DNA of 64,000 bases. Origin: an uncultured Acidimicrobiales bacterium. GTDB lineage: Bacteria; Actinomycetota; Acidimicrobiia; Acidimicrobiales; SHLQ01. Below the pieces are notes generated by a model that worked only from the letters and a program-made list of their open reading frames with translations, did no database searches and was not told where the DNA came from. The first letter of the stretch is position 1, and every line of letters begins with the position of its first letter. Shown here in pieces: positions 55,467 through 63,675 of this stretch. The position numbers and the translations under genes are program-made. The stretch lies in the NCBI GenBank assembly GCA_937922235.1, contig CAKZVC010000023.1:1-64000 (forward strand), in the 5' to 3' direction.

Positions 55467-56412
55467 CGAATTGCACCCGTGGATCGAGGAACGAGTAGAG
55501 CAGATCGACCAGCACGTTCGCCGCCACGAAGACAACTGAGACGATCACCACGACAGCGAGCACCACGGGGAAGTCGTCGCGGACGATCGCTTCAATGACC
55601 TCGGCGCCGATGCCTGGGATCGAGAATTGCCGTTCGACGACGAGCGACCCACCGATCAACGCGCCGACCTGAATACCGAAGACCGTGAGCAACGAGAACA
55701 GCGACGGGCGAAGCGCATGACGAAAGAGGATGAACCATTTCGAGAGGCCCTTTGCCCGAGCGACCGTGATGAAATCTTCCTGCAGCGTGGTGATCAGGTC
55801 GGTGCGCAGCAGCCGCTGATACGTCGCGATCAACGGAATAGCGAGCGACATCGCAGGCAAGGTCAGCGATCGGATCTGGGCCCCGAACGTCTCGTCGTCG
55901 TACCTCGTCGGAAAGATCTCCCATTTGGTCGCGAACAACCAGAACAGCAACACCGCGAGCGCGAAGACCGGAATGCCGAGCATGACGAACGACGTCACTG
56001 TCGACACTTTGTCGACCGCCTGATACGCGCGCGACGATGCCCACATTGCCCAGGGGACCGAGACGAGCAGCGCGACCAATTGGGCGTAGATCATCAGCGT
56101 CACGGTGACGGGCACCTTGTCCTTGAGGATCGAACTGACGCTCACCTGGTTCTGATAGCTGCGACCGAAGTCGCCGGTGACGAGGTCACCAACCCAACGG
56201 CCGTACCGAACCGGAAACGGTTCATCTAGATGGAACTGCTCGCGTGCTTCGGCCCGAGCTTCAGCTCCCTGCTCGCCAGCCTCGTCGAGTGCGAGGGGTC
56301 CGAGGATGTTGAACAGCGGGTCACCGAGGTAACTCATTGCTCCGAAGGCAACTACCGTCACCGCGAAAATCACGAGGATGAACTGCAGGAAGCTACGAAG
56401 GATGAGTCGCAT
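55459..56412 (-). CDS. Dipeptide/oligopeptide ABC transporter permease (DppB/OppB type)
   Basis: 317 residues, six membrane segments. N-terminal LRSFLQFILVIFAVTVVAFG, periplasmic GEQGAEARAEAREQFHLDEP, PVRYGRWVGDLVTGDFGRSY, EAA loop DFITVARAKGLSKWFILFRH (about 228-247) and LVERQFSIPGIG near the end. Pairs with the DppC-type subunit to form the channel. 23 bases after the binding protein stop. Confidence 0.92.
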   Translation of the reverse strand: MRLILRSFLQFILVIFAVTVVAFGAMSYLGDPLFNILGPLALDEAGEQGAEARAEAREQFHLDEPFPVRYGRWVGDLVTGDFGRSYQNQVSVSSILKDKVPVTVTLMIYAQLVALLVSVPWAMWASSRAYQAVDKVSTVTSFVMLGIPVFALAVLLFWLFATKWEIFPTRYDDETFGAQIRSLTLPAMSLAIPLIATYQRLLRTDLITTLQEDFITVARAKGLSKWFILFRHALRPSLFSLLTVFGIQVGALIGGSLVVERQFSIPGIGAEVIEAIVRDDFPVVLAVVVIVSVVFVAANVLVDLLYSFLDPRVQFDA

Positions 56413-56435
56413 GACGGAGGTGGGTCGCTATGGAC

Positions 56436-58184
56436 TTAGTTCGTGAGGAACGCCTGGTCGAGACGAGGCACGCCACGAGTCTGGCATGGCAGTGGAGCTC
56501 CACCGGGAGCACTTGCGTCACACAGACCGCCGACGTTCAGGCCGGAAGCGACGGTCCAGTTCGTGTGAGTGGCCAACACATACTGGTAGCTCTCCTGGAT
56601 GTTCTTCTGAATGTCCTGCCAGATGGCGTAGCGAGTGTCGAAGTCCTGCGATGCACGCTGCTCGAGGAATAGCGCATCGCGGTCCTCGTTGCAGTTCCGG
56701 GCCCAGTTGATCGAGAGCGCCCCGATGGTTGAGCAGGTCAGGAACGCACTGTCGACATCGGGGTCGGAGAAGCCGTGATAGCGCCAGCTTGCGAACTGGT
56801 ACTGACCAAAGATGACTTCCTGGATGTGGATGTCGTTCGGGATGGTCTGCACCGTGATGTTGAAGTGATCGGACATTGCATCGCTGACCACGTCAAAGAT
56901 CTGATCGTTCGACAGGTTGATGTCGTACTGGTACTCGGTGTTGACCTTGCCGTCGGTGCAGCTCTCGGGCACCTCTGCGCAGTACTCGGCAATGAGCGGC
57001 GCAGCGAGCTCGGGCATGTCGACTTCCTGCTTGATGCTTGGATCGTGAAACGGGTTCTCCGGGGAGAACAGCGAGTCGGCCATGAGCGACGTGCCCTGAT
57101 CGACGAACGTCGCGTAGTCCTCGCGAGGGAAGAGGTGTGTAGCAGCCTTGCGGACACGGATGTCGTCGAAGGGCGGCACCTGCGCGTTCATGGTGAAGAA
57201 GAATTCCTCACCGCTGTTGTCCTCGATGCGCTGGACTGCATCGCCCTCTTCACGGAGTGGGCGGATCATCAGACCGGCGGTTCCGTGAACGACGTCAAGG
57301 TCGCCCGCGAGCAGCTGTTCTGCGCGGGTGCCAGGCTGCGGCACAGGGAAGAACTCGATGCCGTCGAGGGAGATGTCGACGTCGTCACGCCACCAGTTCT
57401 CGTTCTTGACGAGGACGGTTGATGCGTCCTGGCTGCGATCAGCAAGAACAAACGGGCCGGCGCCGACTGGGGCCTGATCGAGCTCGGGGTTCGCTGCTGC
57501 TGCTTCGAGCCAAGCTGGCGAACCGATCATTCCGAGCTGCTCGGCAAAGTAGACGGGCAGGCTTGCGTTTGGTCCGCTTGCGTTAAGGAGGAAGGTCATG
57601 TCATCGACGAGTTCGACGGGGTTTTCTGCGTCGAATGCTGGCTTGAAGACGAGCGAGGTGAGTGGGTCGGCGAGGAAGGCTTCGATCGTGCCGACAACGG
57701 CAGCTGCGTCGAACGGAAGTCCATCGCTGAATTCGATTCCTGGACGTACCTTTACTTCCCAGGTGGTGAAGTCGTCGTTCGGCGTCCAGCTTTCGGTCAT
57801 GTTGTTGTGCCAGGTGCCCTCGGCATCCACGACGACGAGTGTGTCGAAGATGGCAGTTGCCACCATGATCGGGCCACGGTTAAGTCCGGTGTTGGTTGGA
57901 TTGAGTGAGCCAGCTTCGGTCTGGAGGCCGATTCGGAGCGTTCCGCCTTCGACTACTTCGACGGCATCGTCTTCGGCCGAAACAACATCTGACCCATCAG
58001 CGGTTTCATCGGCTCCACCCTCGGGAGTCGAGTCGCTTTCGTCAGGCTCAGGCGCCTCGGTTCCGTCACCTCCGCTGGTGGTAGCCCCGTCTCCGTCGTC
58101 ACCGCCTCCGGTGCATGCAGATGCGACGAGCGCAAAAGTAAGTAGAACAGCAAGCAGGCGATGGAAAGCCTTGATGTTGATCAC
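56436..58184 (-). CDS. Dipeptide/oligopeptide-type ABC transporter substrate-binding lipoprotein
   Basis: 582 residues from the GTG at 58184, with GAGGGG eight bases upstream; longer frames lack a signal. Lipobox LTFALVASAC (Cys near 24), then an acidic/Gly linker (25-70), then SBP_bac_5: GGTLRIGLQTEAGSLNPTNT, WEVKVRPGIEFSDGLPFDAA, APVGAGPFVL and VRKAATHLFPREDYATFV. First gene of the five-gene importer. The ligand may be a peptide or another small solute. Confidence 0.92.
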   Translation of the reverse strand: MINIKAFHRLLAVLLTFALVASACTGGGDDGDGATTSGGDGTEAPEPDESDSTPEGGADETADGSDVVSAEDDAVEVVEGGTLRIGLQTEAGSLNPTNTGLNRGPIMVATAIFDTLVVVDAEGTWHNNMTESWTPNDDFTTWEVKVRPGIEFSDGLPFDAAAVVGTIEAFLADPLTSLVFKPAFDAENPVELVDDMTFLLNASGPNASLPVYFAEQLGMIGSPAWLEAAAANPELDQAPVGAGPFVLADRSQDASTVLVKNENWWRDDVDISLDGIEFFPVPQPGTRAEQLLAGDLDVVHGTAGLMIRPLREEGDAVQRIEDNSGEEFFFTMNAQVPPFDDIRVRKAATHLFPREDYATFVDQGTSLMADSLFSPENPFHDPSIKQEVDMPELAAPLIAEYCAEVPESCTDGKVNTEYQYDINLSNDQIFDVVSDAMSDHFNITVQTIPNDIHIQEVIFGQYQFASWRYHGFSDPDVDSAFLTCSTIGALSINWARNCNEDRDALFLEQRASQDFDTRYAIWQDIQKNIQESYQYVLATHTNWTVASGLNVGGLCDASAPGGAPLPCQTRGVPRLDQAFLTN

Positions 58185-58361
58185 GGATGGTCCCCTCAAA
58201 CAATGGCGCGGTGTAACGCCGGTCACATGGTGACTTACTCATCAGTAACAAGCAAGTCACGAGCAGGCCACGACTGTAGCGGTGCACCTATCGCTGCACC
58301 GAAATCGGCTGGACCGATTTATTCTCCAGCCCCAACCATCGAACCCATCGGGTTTACAGGC

Positions 58362-58479
58362 TTTGGTGCCTGGCACCAAACACTCCGATGGTGCCTGGCA
58401 CCATTTCGCTGCCCGCTCGATCGCGGGTCATCAATTCGATGCACCCGAACCCGATTTCCTGCGAATGGTGCCAGGCACC
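58362..58479. repeat. GGTGCCTGGCACC palindromes on the 3' side of the RAYT gene
   Basis: TTTGGTGCC T GGCACCAAA (58362-58380), ATGGTGCC T GGCACCAT (58388-58404) and GGTGCC A GGCACC (58468-58479), all perfect. The rest of the 58185-58361 gap shows nothing beyond the importer promoter region. Confidence 0.85.
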
Positions 58480-58483
58480 GGAG

Positions 58484-59125
58484 CTAGGCGGCCGTGCCTG
58501 GCTCCGTTTGCTTTGGCTCCGTTTGCTCAGCGATCGGGTCCGGCCCGAGGATCGCTGGCGGTCGGTCGGCATCGAGGATCCGATCGATCTCGCTATTGAA
58601 GGGACCCTCCACGTACATCGAGTACGCCCGCCGAGTGCCAAAGAGCTGCAGCGTGAACGACGTTGTCAACCAGTCCTTCCTTCGGCGCAGTCCAGTGAAC
58701 TGCCCATAGGACGACCAGATGTAGCGATCGAGCTCATCGAACCCGAGATCGATTGGGTTGCGATGGATGTACCGCGTCACGGCCATGAGGTACGAATCCT
58801 CGGTGATCAAGCTGGCGAAGTACCTGGCCTTGAACAGTGGCCCATCCCTGTTGTGACGCCGATTGAACTCACGGACGTAGATAGACATGGCCCGATGCAT
58901 CGCCCTATCGAGATTGGGCTTGCGTGTAAATACGAGGATATGGAAGTGATTTCCCATGAGGCAGTACGCGTGGATCTCGACCTCGAACAACTCCACTGAC
59001 TCTGCGAGTAGCTCAAGGAATCTCATCCGGTCGACATCCGATCGGAAAATGTCCTGGCGCGCGGCGCCTCTGTTTGTGACGTGGTACCAACCATCCGCTT
59101 GAAGCGGACGAAGTTCCCGTGGCAT
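58484..59125 (-). CDS. REP-associated tyrosine transposase (RAYT, Y1/IS200-like)
   Basis: 213 residues from the ATG at 59125. DGWYHVTNRGAARQDIF (about 11-27), HUH motif MGNHFHILV (His60, His62), FNRRHNRDGPLFKARYFASL and RYIHRNPIDLGF (likely nucleophile Tyr119) are the RAYT set; length fits. RAYTs cut and join single-stranded DNA at REP palindromes. Both sides carry GTGCCTGGCAC palindromes, the expected substrate. A longer upstream frame runs through those palindromes and is not used. Confidence 0.9.
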   Translation of the reverse strand: MPRELRPLQADGWYHVTNRGAARQDIFRSDVDRMRFLELLAESVELFEVEIHAYCLMGNHFHILVFTRKPNLDRAMHRAMSIYVREFNRRHNRDGPLFKARYFASLITEDSYLMAVTRYIHRNPIDLGFDELDRYIWSSYGQFTGLRRRKDWLTTSFTLQLFGTRRAYSMYVEGPFNSEIDRILDADRPPAILGPDPIAEQTEPKQTEPGTAA

Positions 59126-59230
59126 AGCTCTATTCCTTCTCACTTGAGGTTCTGGGGGAAGTGAGTTGCAGTCCGAGAACTGCAGAGGAAGAGACTCCAA
59201 GTGTGCGCCGCAGCCGCGTCTCGCGCCAAC

Positions 59231-59351
59231 TTTTGTACCTGGCACCAAATGGCCGATTCGTGCCAGGTACAAAACTGCGGGACTGACCAATGTTGGAACG
59301 GCCTTTCGGAGCTGCGACACGCGCTCGGCGAGGCTTCGGTGCCTGGCACCG
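59231..59351. repeat. GTGCCTGGCAC/GTACCTGGCAC palindromes on the 5' side of the RAYT gene
   Basis: 59231-59274: arms TTTTGTACCTGGCAC and GTGCCAGGTACAAAA (perfect, 15 bases) around a 14-base loop. 59337-59351: CGGTGCC T GGCACCG, four bases from the CoA-transferase stop codon. The rest of the 230-base gap holds nothing recognisable. Confidence 0.85.
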
Positions 59352-59355
59352 TTAG

Positions 59356-60558
59356 TTAGGCGAGGGCGATGATGTTGTCGTCGGCGAGACGCCCGATCTC
59401 GGCAGTCGACAGGCCTAGCTCGGAGAGGATGGCCTCGGTGTCGGCGCCGAGCGCGGGGGCCGGGGCTGGTTCGACCGACAACATGCCGTCGAACGCGATC
59501 GGTGAGCCGGGTGAGAGGTACGTGCCGATATTGGGTTGTTCGACCTCACGGAAGAGTTCGCTTTCGGTCGAGCACCTCGGATCGTCGGCGACGAGTTCGA
59601 GGAAGTGCTGATATCGACCCCAACAGACGCCAAGATCGTCGAAGCGTTCGGCGAGCTCAGCGAGCGTGTGTGAGCCAGTCCACTGCTGCATAACTGCTTT
59701 GATCTCTTCTCGGGCTGCAAACCGAGCTCCCTCGTCACCAAAGTCGAGCGATTGTTGTTCGCCAATAGCGGCCACGAGCTCGGTGGCGTCGGTGGCCTCG
59801 AGCAGCGAGCGCCACTGTTTGTTCGAGATGCCCACGGTGTAGATCTTCTCGTCGTCTGCCGTCGTGAACATCGCCCCGAACGCTCCATACAGATCGTTGC
59901 CGAACCGTTGGCGTTCCGTACCGAGCACCTGAGCCTCGCCAACATGACCCAACGCCGATACCGCGGCCAAGGCGACATCGAACAGTGCAAGCGACATGTT
60001 CGACCCCTTCCCTGTTCGGGTGCGATGACGGTCGGCAGCGAGCATGCCCAGTGCCGCTGTCTGCCCGCAGATGAGGTCCCACGCAGCGAGAACGTTGTTG
60101 ACGGGCTGATCGTGTTCGACGGGGCCGGTCACAAACGGGAATCCAATCGCTGCGTTGACCGTGTAGTCGAGAGCGGTGCTGCCGTCGCGGTTGCCGGTGA
60201 CGGCCAGCATGTTCAGATCAGGCTTTGATACCGATAACGCCTCGTACGACATCCACCCGCGCGCCGGGAAGTTCGTCAGAAAGTTGCCCGCTTCGGTGAT
60301 GAGCTCGGTCAAGATCTCTCGAGCGCGGTCTGAGCGAAGGTCGGCTGCGAGCGAGCGCTTGTTCTTGTTCAAGCCAGCCCAGTACAGCGAATCCCCTTCG
60401 TCGGTGAGCGGCCAACGCTTGTAGTCGATGCCGCCGCCCAGCTGGTCGAAGCGGATGACCTCGGCCCCGAGCTGTGCCAGCGTCATCCCACCGCTCGGCG
60501 CCGCCACAAAGGCTGATCCTTCGATAACCCGCATGCCATCCAGCGGCGGAACGTTCAT
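59356..60558 (-). CDS. Class-III CoA-transferase (CaiB/BaiF family)
   Basis: 400 residues, normal for the family. MRVIEGSAFVAAPSGGMTLAQLGAEVI (N-terminal CaiB start; see PSGGMTLAQLGAEVIRF), GLNKNKRSLAADLRSDRAR (CoA-binding), the catalytic Asp in the region NRDGSTALDYTVNAAIGF and GALSALGHVG-type mid region. Transfers CoA between carboxylic acids. Divergent from the DMSP-lyase-like cupin gene with 34 bases between starts, so a role in the same pathway is a reasonable inference. SD GGGAG present. Confidence 0.88.
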   Translation of the reverse strand: MNVPPLDGMRVIEGSAFVAAPSGGMTLAQLGAEVIRFDQLGGGIDYKRWPLTDEGDSLYWAGLNKNKRSLAADLRSDRAREILTELITEAGNFLTNFPARGWMSYEALSVSKPDLNMLAVTGNRDGSTALDYTVNAAIGFPFVTGPVEHDQPVNNVLAAWDLICGQTAALGMLAADRHRTRTGKGSNMSLALFDVALAAVSALGHVGEAQVLGTERQRFGNDLYGAFGAMFTTADDEKIYTVGISNKQWRSLLEATDATELVAAIGEQQSLDFGDEGARFAAREEIKAVMQQWTGSHTLAELAERFDDLGVCWGRYQHFLELVADDPRCSTESELFREVEQPNIGTYLSPGSPIAFDGMLSVEPAPAPALGADTEAILSELGLSTAEIGRLADDNIIALA

Positions 60559-60580
60559 GTCATCTCCCGAGCGTGCGAAC

Positions 60581-60592
60581 TACTATCGCGGC
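60581..60592 (+). promoter_or_regulatory. Leaderless promoter of the DMSP-lyase-like cupin gene
   Basis: TACTAT (60581-60586), six bases, ATG at 60593. Confidence 0.55.
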
Positions 60593-61183
60593 ATGTCTAG
60601 CACGTGTGCGTTCAATGGGATCCTGACCGAGGCTCGGTCGATGCTTGCCGGTGTTGATGAGGCCATGGCCCAGGCGTTTGTCACCCTGATCGACACGACC
60701 ATGAATGGCGACATCATCACGTCATCACAGCCGTTCCCGCTCGACGACAAGCCCGACCTCGTCGCACTCGCAAACGATCACACCCGATCGATCGTGCAGA
60801 CGATCGAAGACACGTCGCCCGAGATCAACTGGTGGCAAAGCTCAGCCGAACGTGTGCCGCCGGGGTGGCAGCATCGCAGCGCCGCCACCGAGCTCATCGG
60901 GCCCGAAGGCTCGATCGTCGGCTCAGGCACCGAACGATTTGGTCTCTTCTACCTCTCGGCCAACATCGACTACCCAAACCACTGGCACAACGCCGAGGAG
61001 TTCTATCTGATCCTTGCGGGGTCCGGCGAGTGGACCATCGATGGCGTGACCAAGCGAAACGGACCGGGCGACTACAGCCGCACGCCCTCGCTCGCCCACC
61101 ACCGCATCGTCACCGGAGACACGCCAATGTTGGCCATGTGGGGTTGGTCCGGCGACACCAGCTTCGACAGCTACGCCTACTAG
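60593..61183 (+). CDS. Cupin protein resembling dimethylsulfoniopropionate lyases (DddQ/DddL-type)
   Basis: 196 residues from the ATG at 60593. A helical N-terminal half (1-90) is followed by a cupin core: PPGWQHRSAATELIGPEGSI, FGLFYLSANIDYPNHWHNAE with His130, His132, Glu136 and Tyr138 in the metal/active-site motif HxHxAEExY, then LAHHRIVTGDTPMLAMWGWS with a further His at 169/170. The HxHxAEExY motif, the closing W-x-GD and the length fit the DMSP lyase family, where Tyr acts as base. Not proven; other cupins share the fold. Divergent from a CaiB CoA-transferase. A frame starting at 60428 overlaps that gene and is rejected. Confidence 0.6.
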   Translation: MSSTCAFNGILTEARSMLAGVDEAMAQAFVTLIDTTMNGDIITSSQPFPLDDKPDLVALANDHTRSIVQTIEDTSPEINWWQSSAERVPPGWQHRSAATELIGPEGSIVGSGTERFGLFYLSANIDYPNHWHNAEEFYLILAGSGEWTIDGVTKRNGPGDYSRTPSLAHHRIVTGDTPMLAMWGWSGDTSFDSYAY

Positions 61184-61189
61184 CGTCAG

Positions 61190-62020
61190 TTAGCCGTTGC
61201 TGCGAAGGCGCTTGAGCAGCCAGCGAAGAAGAAGTAGACCGATTGCGCCGCCAGCAGCTTGCGCTCCGTACTGCTTTGCGAGCGTCTTGCCCAGACCGAT
61301 ATCGCCAAGGTCGAGCACATTGTCGTCGTCCTCGTCGGCCTTCGCCGTTGGAGCGGCCGCCGGAGCAGGCGTTGAGGCTGGGGCTGCAATGTCGGGAGCC
61401 GCAGCCGGGGCCGGGGCGCCCTGAGGGGTAGCCGCGTGCGCGGGCGCCGGAGCGTCAGCGGGAACTGCCGACTGAGGAACAGGAGGCGGGCTCGGCATGG
61501 TTGGAGGAATAGTGGCGCCTCCAACGGCGGCGGTGGTTGCGGCCGCGCTGGCTGCGGCGATGCCATCGATGGTTGCTGGCTCGGCGATCTTGGCTTCGAG
61601 GCACTCGGCGAACTGCCCGAGCAGCTTGGTCGAGATGTCCTGCATCACGCCTCGGCCAAACTGGGCGACCTTTCCGGAGACCTTGAGGTCGGTCACGATG
61701 TCGACGGTCGTCTGATTGCCGACAGGGGTCATCTGCGCGGTGATCAGCGCCTGAGCGTTACCGGCGCCGCGCGTGTCACGGCCCTTGCCGTTGATGATGA
61801 CCTTGCGGGCAACCTCGTCCTTCTCGACAAACTCGGCCTGACCCTTGTACTCCGCGGTGACAGGGCCGACCTTGATCTTGATCCCGCCCTTGAACACGTC
61901 GTCGGTCGCGTCGGTCAGCTTCGCACCGGGTAGGCAGGGAGCAATTTCAGGAATGTTGGTGAGCAAATCCCACGCTTCATCGATCGGTGCGTCAACGGTG
62001 AATGAGTTCGTGATCTCCAT
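61190..62020 (-). CDS. CoxG-like (carbon monoxide dehydrogenase subunit G) SRPBCC protein
   Basis: 276 residues. Residues 1-150 are a CoxG/SRPBCC domain (FTVDAPIDEAWDLLTNIPEI, CLPGAKLTD, GGIKIKVGPVTAEYKGQAEF). Residues 155-235 are an Ala/Pro-rich low-complexity linker, and 245-276 (KTLAKQYGAQAAGGAIGLLL) form a hydrophobic C-terminal anchor. CoxG tethers CO dehydrogenase to the membrane in Oligotropha, and the anchor fits that. No coxLMS genes are in the window, so the partner enzyme is unknown. Probably first or last of a minus-strand operon with the hydrolase and SDR. Confidence 0.82.
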   Translation of the reverse strand: MEITNSFTVDAPIDEAWDLLTNIPEIAPCLPGAKLTDATDDVFKGGIKIKVGPVTAEYKGQAEFVEKDEVARKVIINGKGRDTRGAGNAQALITAQMTPVGNQTTVDIVTDLKVSGKVAQFGRGVMQDISTKLLGQFAECLEAKIAEPATIDGIAAASAAATTAAVGGATIPPTMPSPPPVPQSAVPADAPAPAHAATPQGAPAPAAAPDIAAPASTPAPAAAPTAKADEDDDNVLDLGDIGLGKTLAKQYGAQAAGGAIGLLLLRWLLKRLRSNG

Positions 62021-62029
62021 GACCGGACG

Positions 62030-62932
62030 TTACCGCGCATTCAGGAATGCAGCGATTTCACGCAACGACTCAGCAGCTTCCGGAAGCTCATCGTAGAACT
62101 CAAATACGTGCCACAAACCCGGCCACACATTGCATTCGACCTCGACCCCAGCTCGCCGAAGTTGACGAGCAAGGCGAATCGTCATCTCGCTCAACAAGTC
62201 GCGAGTTCCCGTGGTGAGAACCGTCGGGGGCAGGCCCTTCATCGAGCCGAACAGCGGAGAAACCGCCGGGTCGTCGAGCGCGTAGTCGACGGCATAGACC
62301 CCAGCGACGTCGAGCATGAGCTGATGCGAAAGCGACGGGTCACGGTCGACAACAAGGCCGAACAGTTCGCGATCGACGCGAAGGTCGACCGCGGGTGAGA
62401 GCAGCCCGAGGGCCACGGGCGCCGGCACTCCCTCAGCAACGGAGCGCTGCACGGTGAGTAACGCGAGGTTCCCACCGGCGCTTTCACCGGCAACGAGCAA
62501 CCTGCCACCTGAGCCAGCCAGTTCCCGATACACCGCCATGCAGTCATCGCTTGCTGCCGGGGCCGGGTGCTCGGGAGCAAGCCGATACCGCGGCGCAATC
62601 ACTTCGACGCCGCACCATTCGGCGAGAGCGCCAATGACGGGCATGTCGGTTTCTGGGTCGCCAACGATGAAGCCACCGCCGAAGACGTAGAGCATCGAGC
62701 CGTTGGCTGTGCCGCCAGTGGTCGATCGAATACGAAGACAATCAACGCCACCAACAACGACGTCGGCGAACTCGAGCGAGTGTCTCGTGGTGGCTCGATC
62801 GACCGCTGCCGCGAAACCGTTCTTGGCTTCGGCACGTCGCTCATCGATCTTCGAGAAGTCGATCGGTTCGGTGTCGGGCGCGTACGACTCCCGTTTGGCA
62901 ATTGCCTCTTGACTCGGCTCCCCCGCGCTCAT
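62030..62932 (-). CDS. Alpha/beta hydrolase of the HSL/lipase family
   Basis: 300 residues. Oxyanion motif YVFGGGFIVGDP (about 80-91; FGGG in place of HGGG), APRYRLAPEHPAPAA, nucleophile GESAGGN (Ser about 147), Asp in TGTRDLLSEM (about 247) and His near WHVFEFY (about 277). This is the hormone-sensitive-lipase esterase family. The change of the first His of HGGG to Phe is unusual. Start overlaps the SDR stop by four bases. Confidence 0.87.
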   Translation of the reverse strand: MSAGEPSQEAIAKRESYAPDTEPIDFSKIDERRAEAKNGFAAAVDRATTRHSLEFADVVVGGVDCLRIRSTTGGTANGSMLYVFGGGFIVGDPETDMPVIGALAEWCGVEVIAPRYRLAPEHPAPAASDDCMAVYRELAGSGGRLLVAGESAGGNLALLTVQRSVAEGVPAPVALGLLSPAVDLRVDRELFGLVVDRDPSLSHQLMLDVAGVYAVDYALDDPAVSPLFGSMKGLPPTVLTTGTRDLLSEMTIRLARQLRRAGVEVECNVWPGLWHVFEFYDELPEAAESLREIAAFLNAR

Positions 62933-63675
62933 CGAGCCGTGTACCCGGCGTCGACGTGGACGATCTCGCCCGTCATGTAACTCGCATCGTCCGACGCAAG
63001 AAAGGCGACGACCTTGGCAATCTCGATCGGCTCGGCGAGTCGCTTCATTGGGATCGTGGCGTCGGCCATTGCTTGAAGGTCAGCTTCGGTCGGTGTGGTC
63101 TCGCGCTGCGACGACAACATCGGCGTCCGCACCTCGCCCGGGGCCACGGCGTTGACTCGAATGCCCTGCTCGACGTGGTCGAGGGCCATTGCCCTGGTGA
63201 GTTGATGCACGGCACCCTTCGACACGCAATAGGCGGTGGCACCAGCAGAACCAACACCGCCCCAGATCGACCCAAAGTTCACGATCGAACCGCCACCGGC
63301 CGCAGCCATGTGCCCGACCGCTGCCCGGCACAAATAGAACATGCCGTTGACGTTGACCGCCATGACCCGATCCCAGTCGGCATCGTTCGTGCCCAACGCA
63401 TCGGCCCGATGGATCGTGCCTGCCGCATTCACCAGAACATCGACCTGACCGTGTTCGGCGACGATGCGATTGATCGTCTCGGTGCAGAAGTTCGAATCGG
63501 CCACGCTGCCCTTATACGCGTGGCCGCTGATCGAGCCGGCGACAGACGCTACGTCGGGTGAGACATCGATAAGACACACGGTGGCACCCTTCTCGGAGAA
63601 GAGTTGTGCCGACGCCTTCCCCATCCCCGACGCCGCTCCGGTAACCGCGACAACCTTGCCCGTGAAGTCAGACAC
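62929..63675 (-). CDS. Short-chain dehydrogenase/reductase (classical, 3-oxoacyl-ACP reductase-like)
   Basis: 248 residues from the GTG at 63675 (VSDFTGKVVAVTGAASGMGK), overlapping the preceding gene by eight bases; an ATG at 63717 would give a 50-base overlap. TGAASGMGKA (about 12-21), NAAGT (about 84), Ser in VNFGSIWGG (about 134) and YCVSKGA (about 147-153) form the catalytic set; it ends GEIVHVDAGYTAR. NAD(P)-dependent; substrate unknown. Confidence 0.9.
   Translation of the reverse strand: MSDFTGKVVAVTGAASGMGKASAQLFSEKGATVCLIDVSPDVASVAGSISGHAYKGSVADSNFCTETINRIVAEHGQVDVLVNAAGTIHRADALGTNDADWDRVMAVNVNGMFYLCRAAVGHMAAAGGGSIVNFGSIWGGVGSAGATAYCVSKGAVHQLTRAMALDHVEQGIRVNAVAPGEVRTPMLSSQRETTPTEADLQAMADATIPMKRLAEPIEIAKVVAFLASDDASYMTGEIVHVDAGYTAR

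Noticed and set aside
59356-60558. CoA-transferase as DddD (DMSP acyl-CoA transferase/lyase)
   Set aside because: DddD has two CaiB domains and about 830 residues; this protein has one domain and 400 residues.
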